The notes under the pieces: model-generated
Databases searched by the model: none
Told to the model about the DNA's origin: nothing
What the model saw: the letters and a program-made list of their open reading frames with translations, nothing else
Shown here: piece after piece, positions 1-12,637 of the stretch
Layout: the number at the start of each line of letters is the position of its first letter
How positions within the stretch are numbered: the first letter of the stretch is position 1
Program-made: the position numbers and the translations under genes
Origin: Hermatobates lingyangjiaoensis
Taxonomy: Eukaryota > Arthropoda > Insecta > Hemiptera > Hermatobatidae
Assembly (NCBI GenBank): GCA_026182355.1
Contig: JAPFBL010000047.1
Span: forward strand, 1,860,001-1,924,000
Length of the DNA stretch: 64,000 bases
Reading direction: 5' to 3'

Positions 1-427
1 ACTTGCCTGAAATTAATATTAAAAAATCCATTTACTGATATAAAAGAATCAAAAAAATTGAATTACATATAATAGTATGAACTCTATGTTAATAAAACAG
101 AACTGTGTATCTGTATGATTTGTATAAAAATGGTGAATTAACTAAACAGCAAGAAATTTTGCAATTCTTTTTCTAGGGATACAAAGTAGAATATTGGAAA
201 GTTCCATTCCAACTAAAAAAGTTATTCCTCATATTTTTCTATTCTCTTAGATGTTGGGCAGCTTGCAATTTTGCTGGAGTTTCATATACGTGTACCAATG
301 ACTATACGATTTATGAACTGAAAAGTTTCAGATGCTATTTATACCATACTGCCATCGCCTTGCTTCATTAAAACAGAGTTTGCCAGCACATTTACTTAGC
401 ACTAGCTATCCTTAAACCTTTATTTTT

Positions 428-1058
428 TAGTATTTATTAGTGTTATTGGTATTTACGTGTATTATTTAGTGTTTAGTGTACAGTATTCTGTAAAAAAAAA
501 ATGAGATTTCAAAAATTCATGGATTTAAAACATATACAGTTTGTTGCCTTAGTCTTTATAATTATGTCTGGTTAAGTCAATATTTCAATTTATCTAGTAC
601 ATCAGTAGTAGTGCTGAAGAACTAGTATCATACTTCTTTAGCTAATTCGCGTGTAAGTTTCCATATTGGACATTATGTTCCATCAGATTTTTGCATTATA
701 TCATTTCTCTTTAATATTTTATTGTGCATCAATTAATGCAGATTTATTTAGTATTTATTAGTGTTATTGGTATTTACATGTATTATTTAGTGTTTAGTGT
801 ACAGTTTAGTGTCTTTTAAAAAAAAATGAGATTTCAAAAATTCATGGATTTAAAACATATACAGTTTGTTGCCTTAGTCTTTATAATTATGTCTGGTTAA
901 GCCAATATCTCAATTTATCTAGTGCATCAGTAGTAGTGCTGAAGAACTAGTATCATACTTCTTTAGCTAATTCGCGTGTAAGTTTATTGGACCTTATGTT
1001 CCATCAGATTTTGGCATTATATCATTTCTGTTTTATATTTTATTGTACATCAATTAAT
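428..1058. repeat. Tandem duplication, ~321-bp unit, two copies
   Basis: Unit one (428-748) and unit two (749-1058) share the same series of landmarks: TTAGTATTTATTAGTG, GAGATTTCAAAAATTCATGG, a TCAGTAGTAGTGCTGAAGAA stretch and GCTAATTCGCGTG. They differ by scattered substitutions and small indels. No coding frame runs through either unit. This looks like a simple segmental tandem duplication of unknown origin. Positions 1-427 hold nothing I recognise. Confidence 0.85.
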
Positions 1059-3196
1059 AAGCAAGAATAATGTCGAAAGATAGATATACCTATGTGTTGA
1101 TATCATGTTTACGACAACCTATGTGCACAGTTTGCGAGAAAATATAATCCTTCAATACAATGCTTCATTTTAAGAGTTATTAGCAGATATGAAATGGAAA
1201 ATCTGGTAAGAAACCACAGAGTAAATGAACTAATCAATTATTTCATTATGCGCATACACTTTTTTAGAAAATAAATTAAAATTTTTAATGAATGTAAGCT
1301 TCTTGCTTATAATATTAATAGATTGTTAATTAGAGTAATAATTAACATTTCTAATATTATTACATTAAGAATTATAAATTATACTCAAATAAATCATATT
1401 ATTAGGTATTGATAGCCACACGTTGGTTTGGTATGAAGAGGATCTTATTTCTCAATAGTGTTGTTACAAGACACGCGACACACTATTTACTCTGCTAGCT
1501 TATTATTTATGAAGCCAGAAATATTTACCTCTTTCAATGCCTATTCAAAAATTGTCTATCAATCTAATAGATTTGAACAAATTTAATATTTATCACAAAA
1601 AGTCGTATATACTACTATATTTTGTGTAATATCTACATCCATTTGGCTAAATCCTCGTAAAAGTTCTTTTCCGACCATTTCAGGACAGTTTTTCAAAATA
1701 TTTATCCTGATAAATAATTAATTTTTCATTTAATCACAGAAAAAAAAAATATTTTTTTATTTTTATTTAAAACGTTGGAACCGCAGAAATTCCAATTAAT
1801 AATTTACCAGAAGTTTTTATCAACTCGAAAAAACTAATTTCTTTTTTATAAAATAACTCTTATGAAAAATTAATAAGGTGTCAAGATCGTTTTTTGTGAT
1901 CTCAGGACAAACAATAACTTCAATGTGAAATTTTATTATTTTCATTCTTTTGGTTTTCCAAACATTCTGCTCTCTATCATGTAGACTCCAACATTATGCA
2001 AAACCAATTTTATTGTACCCCAAGGGCCTGCTAAACATGTATTTCCTTTAAAAACATTTTTGCACAAACGCTGTATATCATTACATATGGTAAAGAAAAA
2101 GAGTTTGAGGGAAAATTCATCGTGTAAAAGTAATGTAAATAAAGCAGCTCACAAAATACATGAAAGAATGTATGATCTTTTCCATATCATTATTTTTGTC
2201 TATACTAGTTACAAACGTTTCTTGTTATTAATATTACTTTGTGTTGCTTTAATGCCCATTGGTGAACAAACTAATGCTTTGGATGAAATTTTTGGTGTTT
2301 GTAAAAATATCGAAGTTAATTTTTGAACATATCACTTTGAACATATGAAATGGAGGAGAGAAGCATTTGAGATTTTTAAGTAATCAAACATAAAGCTAAA
2401 TTTAGTTTTGATTAACAAAATGAAAGTAATTATAACATTAATGCTATTAATGATATAATTATCTTATTCAAGACAAGTATACAAACATTTTTTAAGTTTT
2501 GTGTAAGTGGTTGCAGTTTTCCAATATATTAATTTAGACAGTTTATATTTAATGATACTACAGATTTCAGTTAAGTTTTTTGTATTCATCTTCTTCATTA
2601 AACATCTTTTGGTAGAATGATAACTATTTAATTATTTGTATGATCATACGTTTAACTCCAATAAGTTCTATTTCCATTTAGTATCAACTTATATAACTAT
2701 TTGATAACTTTTCTTTCAAGATATTAATTAAATACTATTCAACGCTTTCGTTCTATAATAATGTTTGAGTTGTTTTGTTAAAATGTCCTGTTTTACGTTA
2801 TGACAGTAATATGTTTGATAAAGTTAATATGTTTGAAAAATTGTTTTGTAGTCTTTGAGAATTTCTCCCAACAAGTTTTCTGAAGTTACTGATTACTTGA
2901 TCATAACACAAAAATTTTTGTATAATAACGAAAATTATACATTTTATGTTCTTTCCGTTTAAAAATTATAAAGAATAGTCTGAGTGAACGTAGCTTTTAC
3001 ATCTGAGCCAATGGGTTCACCTACTAGTAAATATATATGATTTACTTGCAAACATAATAAACTTGATAGTTTTGGGTCTACTGAATATATAATAATTAGA
3101 GGAAATTTATAAGTGGGCGTTAAAAACTGCAGATCAATTATCAGAAATTTGTTAGATTTACCTGAAATTGGTTAGTAGGAATTTAAATGCTTTAAT
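1059..3196. other. AT-rich stretch without supported feature
   Basis: Only short chance reading frames are present. The longest, about 88 codons at 2060-2326, has one hydrophobic segment but no family resemblance and no splice context I trust. I see no repeat, RNA gene or transposon end. Confidence 0.5.
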
Positions 3197-3297
3197 CTCA
3201 CCATGCACAATGACTTCCATATGAATTCTCACCATGCACCATATATGACTCCCACATGAATTCTCACTATGCACTATATATGACTCCCACATGAATC
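3197..3297. repeat. Short tandem repeat, three 31-35 bp units
   Basis: Three successive units start with CTCAC(C/T)ATGCAC and end with CATATGAATT or CACATGAATT, at about 3197, 3228 and 3263. Units two and three are almost identical (TATGACTCCCACATGAAT). Nothing suggests coding. Confidence 0.7.
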
Positions 3298-3499
3298 CAT
3301 TAATAAAGTTTCACATGAAATCTTCATTTTCAATCCATATAAAAAAAACATTAAACTAGAATTCATTTCTAAAATAACTGTCATAAATTAGTTTATAAGT
3401 ATGATCATTTCTATTGAATTTTGTGATGATGAGTCATATAGAATTCAATATATTACTGAGAATTTAATGATTAATCTTTAGTTGAGTGCAGGTCTAAAC

Positions 3500-3540
3500 T
3501 AGATTAGGTTATGTTAGGTTAGTTCCTGTATTTGCCAGAG
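3500..3540 (-). repeat. Possible SINE tail fragment (TTAGG-like)
   Basis: TTAGGTTATGTTAGGTTAG resembles the reverse complement of the 3' tail of the tRNA-derived SINE found elsewhere in this window (CCTAACCTAACC at 53929-53940). Only the tail is visible, so this is a weak call. The remainder of 3298-4375 holds nothing I recognise. Confidence 0.3.
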
Positions 3541-4375
3541 CTCACTGATTTGTAGTTGCATATAATATTACTCGTGTGATCTAATTTTCTGGAATACCGA
3601 CCAAATAATATTTTTTAATTAAACTTGTTTAAACTTTTTATGTAACAAAAATTGCAGAACATTTGCCAGGATTGGATTCTATTTAAGTACTTTTTTCACA
3701 GCCCTACAAAAGTTAAATTTCCATATTAAATTAATTTATCTTTTTAACTAAAATGGTTTAAGCTGCATTCAATGTAGTATTTCATTTGTGTTTGTTATAT
3801 CAGCGGTTATAATTTACTAAAATTATAATTCAGTAGCACTCTTCAGATTCTACTACCCGTAAAAAAGATATTTTTCATTAAAGTTCATGTTTTTATAAAA
3901 GTTATTGAGCGATGTGTATAATCACAATGAAGGATATAGGAGCGCTACTTGGTTGATGATAAGATGTATGAATATTTACATTCAGCGGCATGTGGACCAT
4001 CGTATACACATTTGTTTTCCAGCTAATTCTAAATAGGTGTTTATTCAACCAAATTTATCAGCTCACTTCGTTGTTTTGTGGTAGTGACTTATGGTTTCCA
4101 TGTAATATCTATCCAACGACCACCTTAGTAAAATCTATTTAACTGTTATAAGCATTAATTTATGACTATTTATTAAGGTATTAGAAATTTGTGAGTTCAC
4201 TAATGTTACTCTGTAATTATTAGTACTTCATTTATTAGATTGATAATATGTATTAACTGATATCTAGTAATAATATAATATTTACCCTGTTACTGTTATT
4301 GTCAGTACATATGCATTTATTACAGTGGATGGTTGATGTTAAAAAAATTACTTTGTTGACAATATCCACGAAACA

Positions 4376-4770
4376 ATGGCATTGTTGATTAAATGCATAT
4401 CAAAGTATGAATGCATTGAACAAAGAAGAATTAAACGAATAAAGTCATACATTTACCCCAGAAGTGCCACATTTGGGTTATGGTGCATCCTGAGACTCTG
4501 TGATTACAAACACACAAATATTTTTGTGACATCAGTGTTTTTGAGCCACTTTGTAGTTGGCCCAGTACTTAGCACTTCAGAATACATCAAAGCTTAAACA
4601 GCAGAGGCTATGCCATGGTAATTGGTAAAGCAGGAGCCCATTGCCCTATTAATATTGACAAAGGGAACCTTACTATCAAGATAGTTATTCTGATTGACAA
4701 TATAGTGCCTCTTGTAATCCAAAAGGGCAATCATAGCTGCAGGTGTCTCCCCAGAAATGTTGAGGTGAAG
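4376..4770 (+). other. GC-elevated island, unidentified, possibly a decayed mobile element
   Basis: Base composition rises compared with the flanks and two short frames are open on the + strand: one from ATG at 4376 to 4597, and one without its own start from about 4593 to 4767 (containing VILIDNIVPLVIQKG). I cannot assign either to a family. No terminal repeats or target duplications were seen. A transposon remnant or an isolated exon are both possible. Confidence 0.2.
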
Positions 4771-4830
4771 TAGTCCCGTAATTGTGAAACAGATTCGAAA
4801 TGAATAAGCAAAAAGATATAAATTGCCCAA

Positions 4831-7564
4831 GATAAGGGAAGCAAGAAACTATAATAAAAGCATGTATAATATTTCATCGAATAAAAATAAGTCATTTGCA
4901 CTAAAATATACGAAAAATAAATCAAGGCTCGCACCATTGAATAAATTTGCTTGAAAGCTGTTCATTTTTTTTATCAATAATTAACTTTATTCTTGACATC
5001 AGTTTTAAAATTCTACTACAATTTTGTTATTGATAATTATCTATAGTAATTATAAACTAGTCTATAAATTTAAAAGGTAGACTGAAAGTTTACTATAAAT
5101 ATGATAATGGTATAATGTGAAATTGTGATAATAGTAGAAATAAATAAAAAAGATAATGAACAAATAATATAAAATGAAGTCTAAAATATAAATAATGCAT
5201 TGTTAAATTATAAAATGCTAATAATGTCATTGAAATGCTGATTGGAACGTGCTCCAGAGAGCCATATAACAGTGCTTAATAGAATTCCAACCTACTATTT
5301 TTGATATGGTGAGAAAATTATTTCTAAAAACTATCACTATAAGTTATAGAAATTGTCTTCTATGTGGATTATGTTGTACGATATTTATATATATATCGTA
5401 TTGCTAATGGAAATTGGCTTAACTTTTCTTTTTTCAATAGTCTTATACATATTTCATTAATACATATGTAGTTCTTCAATGAATTTATATTATAATTATT
5501 TTTTAGAAATAGTTGAACAAAAATGAAAAAAGAAATATGGCTTAATAAAAATTATAAATTAGATCAAAAATAGAAAATATTAATATATCAGAATATATTC
5601 CTGTTCTCAAAGTTAAAAATTCTAGAGGCATCAAGACAAATTATGAAGTTATTAATTACAAAAATAATGTAATAATACAGGATTCCATAAAAATTTGAGA
5701 ACAAAATTATTTTATCTATAAAAAGTAACTTATTCTTAATAGTTCAGTTTACTTTTATATTATCTCATTATAATACCATACATTTTGATTAAATATATTA
5801 CATGTATACCGTGTTTCATTTTCAAGCTTTTTTTCCCTGGATGTGGAGCTCATATTCTGTAACGGTAACGTTAGATATTCCATACTAATTAAGCGAAGAA
5901 CAAGCTAATAAAATTGCGAGAAAATATTTCATTGACTTAGTACGCTCATTGGTAGATTATCAGTATCTCATCTCCCATCTTTGAACGTTTTAATACATTT
6001 CTATTGCGATTAAAAAAATTAGATTAGGTTCGGTTATAGCAAAAAGAGAACTCGCATAGGCAATGAACTGTCTTCTTGTGACACCACAAAAAAGAATAGG
6101 GCCATCTCTCTCTTCACTTGAACTATCTCGAAAGAAAAACAAACTTGACTAGATTTCTGATACAAGTGAATGATAAGTTCTCAGGATTGACAAAGAAAAG
6201 CTCTTTTTATGTCGCTTTACTTCTTTGAACCAGAACAGGGCATTGAGAAAGAAAGCGACGAACCAGATCCCTCTTTCTTGGTTATACATACCCTGCAGAT
6301 GTCCTTTGCTATCAAACCCATCCTAGTGGCATGCTTCGCTGTTAGCCAGTGTCAAATATAAACCGCAATGACATTACCTATTATTACTGCACTTTTATAG
6401 GGCCATTAGTCTTTCTGTAATTACAGGAAGGCCAAAGTTCCTTCAACATAAGGTGCGTGCCCTCCCTGGACCATCTTTGGTATACACGGTCGCTAATACT
6501 TTGTTAAACCCGGAGCTTGCACATTGAGTGGGACCCATTAAACAAATTAACTAAGTACTTTTTTTTATTGTTACTCTCCATTATTATTGAAATATTTGCT
6601 CCATTAGTACCCCAGTGATTAACCCAAGATACCTTCTATGTATCTTGTAACTCCTCACTTGAAAACTTCCATACATGTCTATCATCTTCTAATGCATACT
6701 CTAGTAATTATTTATCAAAATACATAACCACTATTACACTAACGAATACTATATAATACTATTATTGTTTGGGCAACAGAGGTTACTAAACTATTATAGA
6801 AAAAACTATTTTAACTCGTACATTTCCTTCCTCAATCAACTGGTTCGATTTTGTCCATGTTGTAGAGAGAAATTGAGAGCTTTTAACTGTTATTCTCCAA
6901 ATATATTTCTATCTATTATTTTTATTTTTGAATCCATCTAGTCTATTACATGATGTAATATTACATTTATTTATTTTGACATCGTTTAAGAACCAAATAT
7001 ATTGTACTTCTTCTTTTCTATCACCAGTGTTTTCTCTGATTTTTTCTTGCCTGACTGTGGGCCCGTTGTCTAATTTCTGCAAGCCTGTTACTGATCTAAT
7101 CAAATCATCAGTTTGATGATTAAACTGTTCTTTTATCATGTTGTTATATGCAGTTTTATTATTAAATATTTCTAAGTTGATTGTCATTGTCAGGTTTGGC
7201 ATTTTATGTCATTTGTGCATTAAATCAATGAAATATTTAATCTATAGAGTTGTCAATTTTATATCATTGAAAGGTTATAAAAATTAAAATTATTTCTATT
7301 CGATGTGTTCTTTATATTGGTTTTAAAGTCTCTCTTGTTTGTCAGTACACTGTTGTTAATGAGATTCTACTCATTCCACTTATTCAATCTGCTCTCTACT
7401 TGTTCCACTGAAAAATTTAAGTACTTTTGAATTGTTTTGTTTGCTTGGAGTAAGTGCTTAGGTTTCCTCTTTTAAATTATTTTTTTTTATTTTACTTGTG
7501 TGTTTTCCAATGTAAGTAAATGTTATTCATTAATATCTGCAAAGGGCTTTTCATGGTTGCTATT
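4831..7564. other. AT-rich interval without supported gene
   Basis: Positions 5850-6560 are moderately GC-richer but stop-rich in all frames. A hydrophilic minus-strand frame at 6909-7202 (97 codons) is open, but I recognise no domain and cannot call it a gene. A TTAGGTT-like scrap at 6018-6032 may be SINE debris. Confidence 0.4.
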
Positions 7565-7713
7565 AGTGTATTTAGAGTAGGGAGCTCTTCGCGAAATGAT
7601 GTACTCAAATTTTTCTACCTCCCGTATAAATAAAGGGCTAGAGTGGGTATCGAACTTCAGATTTACCATTCCAGAAGGAAGCACTTAAGCCAATTGAGCT
7701 ACCCTGACCTCTT
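7565..7713 (-). repeat. tRNA-derived SINE fragment
   Basis: On the minus strand the order is a tRNA-like head (AGGTCAGGGTAGCTCAATTG), a B-box-like GTTCGATAC (7646-7657), then the SINE body up to CCCTACTCTA near 7575. The same landmarks occur in the complete SINE at 53616-53940. The 3' part is missing, so this is a truncated, diverged copy. Confidence 0.7.
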
Positions 7714-8121
7714 TTATATATTAACTAGACTACCCCTGAACTCAGAAATTATAACAATAGGTATTTAAATTGATTCCCTGAACATGATAGACAGGGATAA
7801 TTTTAATTGTTGTTTCTTGTTATTAAGGCACGGAAACAGGTTCTTATATGACCCAAGCTTTTGATATAGTATTCTTATCATGGTTCATGATATATACATA
7901 GTAAGTATACTTAGCAAAAAAAAAATCATTTAAAAGTAAAAGAAAGCATTTATATTTTCATATAAATAAATAAAACATCAATGAAAGATATTTAAAACAA
8001 ACAAAACATGTAAATTGAATATATTTATTCGCGTAACTTAAAATAGTATTAATGAAAGGAATGTGTATTTGTAATATTACATTAGAACATTCGTATTTTA
8101 TCTGACATTTGTGTTGACTGA

Positions 8122-8400
8122 CTACCCTGGATCCGTGCCTTTACTTTATTACCATTGTTTATATTATTCAAATTTTAAATTAAAAATTTTTTTTACATTT
8201 ATTTTTAATATATTTGTCCTACTGTCATCGGCGAGCACACAAACCAGTGGGTTACTCTGGCTCCATGGCTTCAGTTTATTACCAATGTTTTTATTACGCA
8301 AATATTAAATTAAAAAAAAATGTTTCGTTTATATATAATACATTTGCACTACTGTCATCGGTGAGCACGCAACACACTTGCTACTCTGGCGCCAATTTTG
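8122..8400. repeat. ~130-bp tandem repeat carrying SINE-head-like sequence
   Basis: CTACCCTGG (8122), TTACTCTGG (8252) and CTACTCTGG (8381) begin successive units with a 129-130 bp period. Each unit holds TTTATTACCA, an AT-rich segment and CTACTGTCATCGG(C/T)GAGCAC. The last part resembles the reverse-complemented SINE head at 39131-39160 (GTGAGCACTCAAACCAGTGG). A SINE head appears to have been captured in a tandem array. Confidence 0.7.
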
Positions 8401-9191
8401 GGAATACAGTGATAATTTTCTTTTATTTAACATTATTCAGGTAATAAATAATACATATTCAATTTCAAGTCTCTATCTCCACGGAACGTGGGTGAACAAA
8501 TAAACAAACAAAGTCAAGAACTTTATATATGTAGATTTATTATAAAATTAGTTTTTTGTTACTGTTTTATTTACTGTTTACAGGGGATTGTTTTAGATTT
8601 ACCAAATACAGTGATCGCTTATTTTTTTATAAATGTCATATATATTGTATCAGTTCTTATCGGTGACTTATATATTTTAAACTGTAGTTTATAATTTAGT
8701 ATTTTAATACACAGTTACATCAAAGCAATTTATTTCGTTGGATTTCTGCTGCTCTCATATAAATTGTATTTTTCGATATACAACTGAAATAGTTTTAATT
8801 GACTTAACTTTGTTATCATTATTATCGTCCATTATTAGGAAGGTATCTTCTACATATATTCTGTAATGAATGGAATTAAACTTTTCAGTTGTACTCACAT
8901 ATTTTTCAATTTGAATAGTAAATTTAAAAAATGATTTTAAATTTTCATTCACTGAACCATTATTACTTATAAATACACAAAATTGTTGTCGAAGTAACCA
9001 ATAATACAAAAAAGAAAAAATCATTGATTGCTACTTTTTTGAAGTTTTCAAACTATTTTCAGTGAATTATTCACTGTTTGAATGGTTTTATAGGCTATTA
9101 GAATTTTTTATGTGATATTGTTGTTTTTATATTATTTGGTCTTTATAAATAATATATTAATGTTATTTGAATTTAACCTGTATTTATGCAG

Positions 9192-9421
9192 TAAACATTT
9201 CAATTGAGGAAGTAAAGTTATTTACATTATCATATCAAAGGATTATTTCAAATATTTGTTTTGATACGGTTCTCAGTTGTTTGATTTTAGCCATATCGTT
9301 AATGGCTTTGTTAATGGGAATGATAGGAGTAATACAGACTTGGCGAAACAGTAACGATGAACTAGGAGGTCAAGTGTCTGCTGAGCCAGCTTATGTCACG
9401 AAGTTTGACGAACGCAAATAG
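9192..9421 (+). CDS. Candidate terminal coding exon of a host gene, one-pass membrane C-terminus
   Basis: An open frame follows a plausible splice acceptor (TATTTATGCAG, G at 9191) and runs to TAG at 9419-9421. It encodes about 76 residues: a polar start, one strong hydrophobic segment (LSCLILAISLMALLMGMIG) and a polar tail with E, D, K and R ending FDERK. The last third is GC-richer than the surroundings, as a constrained coding tail would be. I recognise no family. Upstream exons were not found, so the gene, if real, begins outside the visible evidence. A chance frame remains possible. Downstream 9422-9780 is GC-elevated and could be 3' UTR. Confidence 0.35.
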
Positions 9422-9812
9422 AAAGGATCCATTCTTTATATGGTAACGAAACATTAGGAAATAGGGAACACACTGTGCTTGCTTAGGGTTTTGAAAATGG
9501 CGATGACATGTCAGATTATAGTTGTTGCAAAAATAGGTCAATGACAGTTGAGCTGAGAGACAATGACTTATAGTGGTGTCGCAGACTGGTTGCAGTCGGA
9601 AAGTCACCTATAATAATATGGACATCGTCAAGCAGGTCATTTATCACGACTGTTCTCCTCCGGAAACAAACCAATAAGATTGTCGGTTCTATTACTTCTT
9701 TCTTCCTCCTCGTAATTAATCTCCGCGCTTTATCAAACCAGGTCTTCTAATTTATAACTACATCCTAACACATGCCACGCCGTCTTTTTAAAATGTCCAA
9801 TGTCCAACACAT

Positions 9813-9838
9813 GTATTTTTTTTTTTTTTTTTTTTTTG
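9813..9838. repeat. Poly-T tract
   Basis: A run of about 25 T. The rest of 9840-10582 is AT-rich with no recognisable feature. Confidence 0.9.
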
Positions 9839-10579
9839 AAAGACTTGTTAATTATATACAAAGGAATGCATTAGTTTATGAAGGTCTTAAAATGTAAATT
9901 CTTGATTGTGAAAACAACGTCAATTTTTTTCTAAAACGAAATTCAAATCTAGCAATGAAAGTAAAGTGGCAGGATATTTACACAGAAGTTTTCAACAAAC
10001 AGTATACAAATATAGATATGGATTTTAATATACTTTTGTTGTGTTCGATATTACCATTTTTCTGTATGACTTACTTTTAAATTAAATCTTCACGATATTT
10101 GTTCCACTTTTCCTGCTGAACCAGACCTTAGTCAAAATCTCACGAAGATAACAAGTGAATATACACTTTTTTTCATATCCTAAACATCATTAAGAATTTA
10201 TAACTTAATCATTCATGCATTTTATAAATAAATAAACACAAGTACCGAGTTTAGAATGAGTTTCGATTTCAGTATCGCTCAGTCCACTATTACATGTGTT
10301 CAGAAGTTAATATGAAATAAAAAAATAAAAAACAACTCTAAAAGATATTTCTTACGTAAGAAACTTAAAAAATTATATTTAATGTTTTATCTCATTTCAT
10401 TATATTTATATTAATAAAAAGACGACATTAAGTTATAATTTATTATAAATTACTTATTGATTAACATGTAGCAATATGATATTTTTTACTTAATGTAAAT
10501 AAATATGCTCAATTTCCCTTGCTATCTCTCTTTCAATTGTTTAATTTCCTTTCTCTCACTCTCTCTCTCCCCTTTCCCC

Positions 10580-10582
<3 letters not shown>

Positions 10583-10638
<56 letters not shown>

Positions 10639-10643
10639 TATAT
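10583..10643. repeat. (TA)n microsatellite
   Basis: About 30 TA units with two interruptions, preceded by a polypyrimidine run (CTCTCTCTCCCC). No PLE end is recognisable next to this tract. Confidence 0.95.
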
Positions 10644-10977
10644 TCTTTGATTGTTAATGAAGTTATAATACTTTTGTTTGGTTGTTATTATTTAAATGTT
10701 ATTATTAATTTTCTCAGAATTAATTTTTGTATTTCATGTTTCTTATTTTTTCTTTCGTTTATTGTTTCTTACTTGTTTCCTTCCCCTCCCTTCCCCTAGA
10801 GTATTGGTTTAGTATCACTGAGTTCATAATGGTTGTGGGGTTAACTTCCCTGCATCCATTTGGGACTTTTCGCCTCCTGATGAGGATAATTATTGAAATA
10901 CAAAAGTGAGTTATCTTGTGTCTATCGTTTTGTTCATTTCGTTATAGTTTCTATATGGAATTCAACGGACCATTCTA

Positions 10978-10981
<4 letters not shown>

Positions 10982-11026
<45 letters not shown>
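10982..11026. repeat. (TA)n microsatellite
   Basis: About 22 TA units. It directly abuts a SINE head fragment on its right side. Confidence 0.95.
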
Positions 11027-11030
<4 letters not shown>

Positions 11031-11035
11031 CATCA

Positions 11036-11112
11036 AAGATCAGGGATTCAAGCCAGGTATACGTATTTAGTCCAAAGGCTAGCACGCAAGCCATTGAGCT
11101 ATCCTGGTCTTT
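11036..11112 (-). repeat. SINE head fragment (tRNA-like part only)
   Basis: Minus strand reads AGACCAGGATAGCTCAATGG followed by GCTTGCGTGCTAGCC and a B-box GGCTTGAATCC (11044-11054). Only the tRNA-related promoter part remains. It is not a tRNA gene, because the pairing of the acceptor and anticodon arms is lost. Confidence 0.65.
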
Positions 11113-11493
11113 AATGAGGAAGTTGATAACACTTTCATTATGAAAAGCAGACTATTATGTAAAAGTATTTATTGTACTGAAAAAGTAAATGTGTAACCTT
11201 AAGTTTATTGAAACAGCATTCTTGTTTGGAACTTTTTTACTCGCACTTCGGTCACGCTATCTTCCAATGAAGCTCTCATTATTTTCACGACTACTCCTAG
11301 GAGTGCTGCCATCAGCCGATACGTTACTGGATGCCTCAATTATCTCAACCTATTAACTCACATATACAAATTTTGTAAAATAGAGTACAATGTAATAATA
11401 CTACTTGTAACCCTTCTGAGGGATGCAATGTGATTGTATTTTCATATAATCCATAGTAAGATATGAAGACTTTTTTAAGTTTGTTCTTTGAGA

Positions 11494-11784
11494 CTTAGGT
11501 TGGTTATGCTGCAGTGGCCGTTCCCCTAGGGAACACACATAAGCCAATGACTGGCCCTTTGTGATTCCACAGAATGTTCATTCTACATAGGAAGTCCTAA
11601 ATATTTAGCCTATCTGAAATGTATTTAAGTAGTTCTTTAAGGAGTACCTGATATCATATGAGCTCGGGACCGATGAATTAATCGCCCCATCGAGGGATGA
11701 CCAATGCTCAATTTTTTTCACTCCCTGTATCGAACACAAAGTCTACCCGTTCAAAAGCAAGAACTGGGCTACCCTGGCTTCTTT
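11494..11784 (-). repeat. tRNA-derived SINE, near full length, diverged
   Basis: On the minus strand the head AGCCAGGGTAGCCCAGTTC is followed by the conserved body (GAGGACG-like segment, GTACTCCTTAAAG, CTGAATAATTTAGG-like region, GGGCCAGTCATTGGC) and ends at CAACCTAAG near 11494. It aligns along its length with the SINE at 53616-53940. Substitutions are frequent, so it is old. Positions 11113-11493 and 11785-12637 hold nothing else I recognise. Confidence 0.75.
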
Positions 11785-12637
11785 CATTGAGACTTAACGC
11801 ATGAAAGTTTGTTAACTCTTCTCAAAAACATATCAAATCAAAATTGATAGTCGATATCCGTTTTGTAATTCTCTGCATACTTTATTCTAACAAAATCTAA
11901 ATATACTCAGCGGAATAGATTTGTCATTCAAGATATAAAAGTCTTCAGGGAATGGTTTTATGATTACTCTTTGATCGTTTGAATTGTGTTCTAGCCCGTG
12001 AGCTCACTTAGCCTCTGTCATTATACGTAATGTTTGAATTTATTATTGCATGAAATGCTGTCATTTGTAGCAATTGATCTTTCCATAAAGCTAAAAAATA
12101 AAGTGATAATTCATTTTGAACGGCTTATATTTAACAATAATTTGTCATGGTTCTCGCAAATAATCCTAAACATATTGTCTGTATCAGTCACTACAATATT
12201 ATGATTTTTTCGTGTAAAGAATGCATTTTAGATGATGCATATGATTTTTAATACACAAATAAGTACGATTTGTGTTAGAAATAACACATACATACTTTTT
12301 TTAGTATTTTATAATTATTGATTTTTGCGTTTTCAAAATATCGTGGTCAAAATACTATTTTTGATTTTCCAGTCTATCTATTTAAGTATCTAAAGAAATA
12401 TTTTCTTAAGGAATATAATGTGCTATAAAACCAGTTTCTCAACATTTTTTGCTACAACTAGTGAGCGCTATACTGACTGGATCTGAAATCCTATAAATTT
12501 GAAATGGTTTCCAAATTGTTATTATTCATAATTACAATTGTTTACTCCTAGTCACGTAAAAAAATCAAAGCAAATGCAAAGAAACTTTAAATAATTTTTT
12601 TCCAGTTGATCCTTTCTGTATGAACATATGTCTTATC

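Noticed and set aside
6909..7202. Hydrophilic 97-codon minus-strand gene
   Set aside because: No start context, domain, splice signal or composition change supports it.
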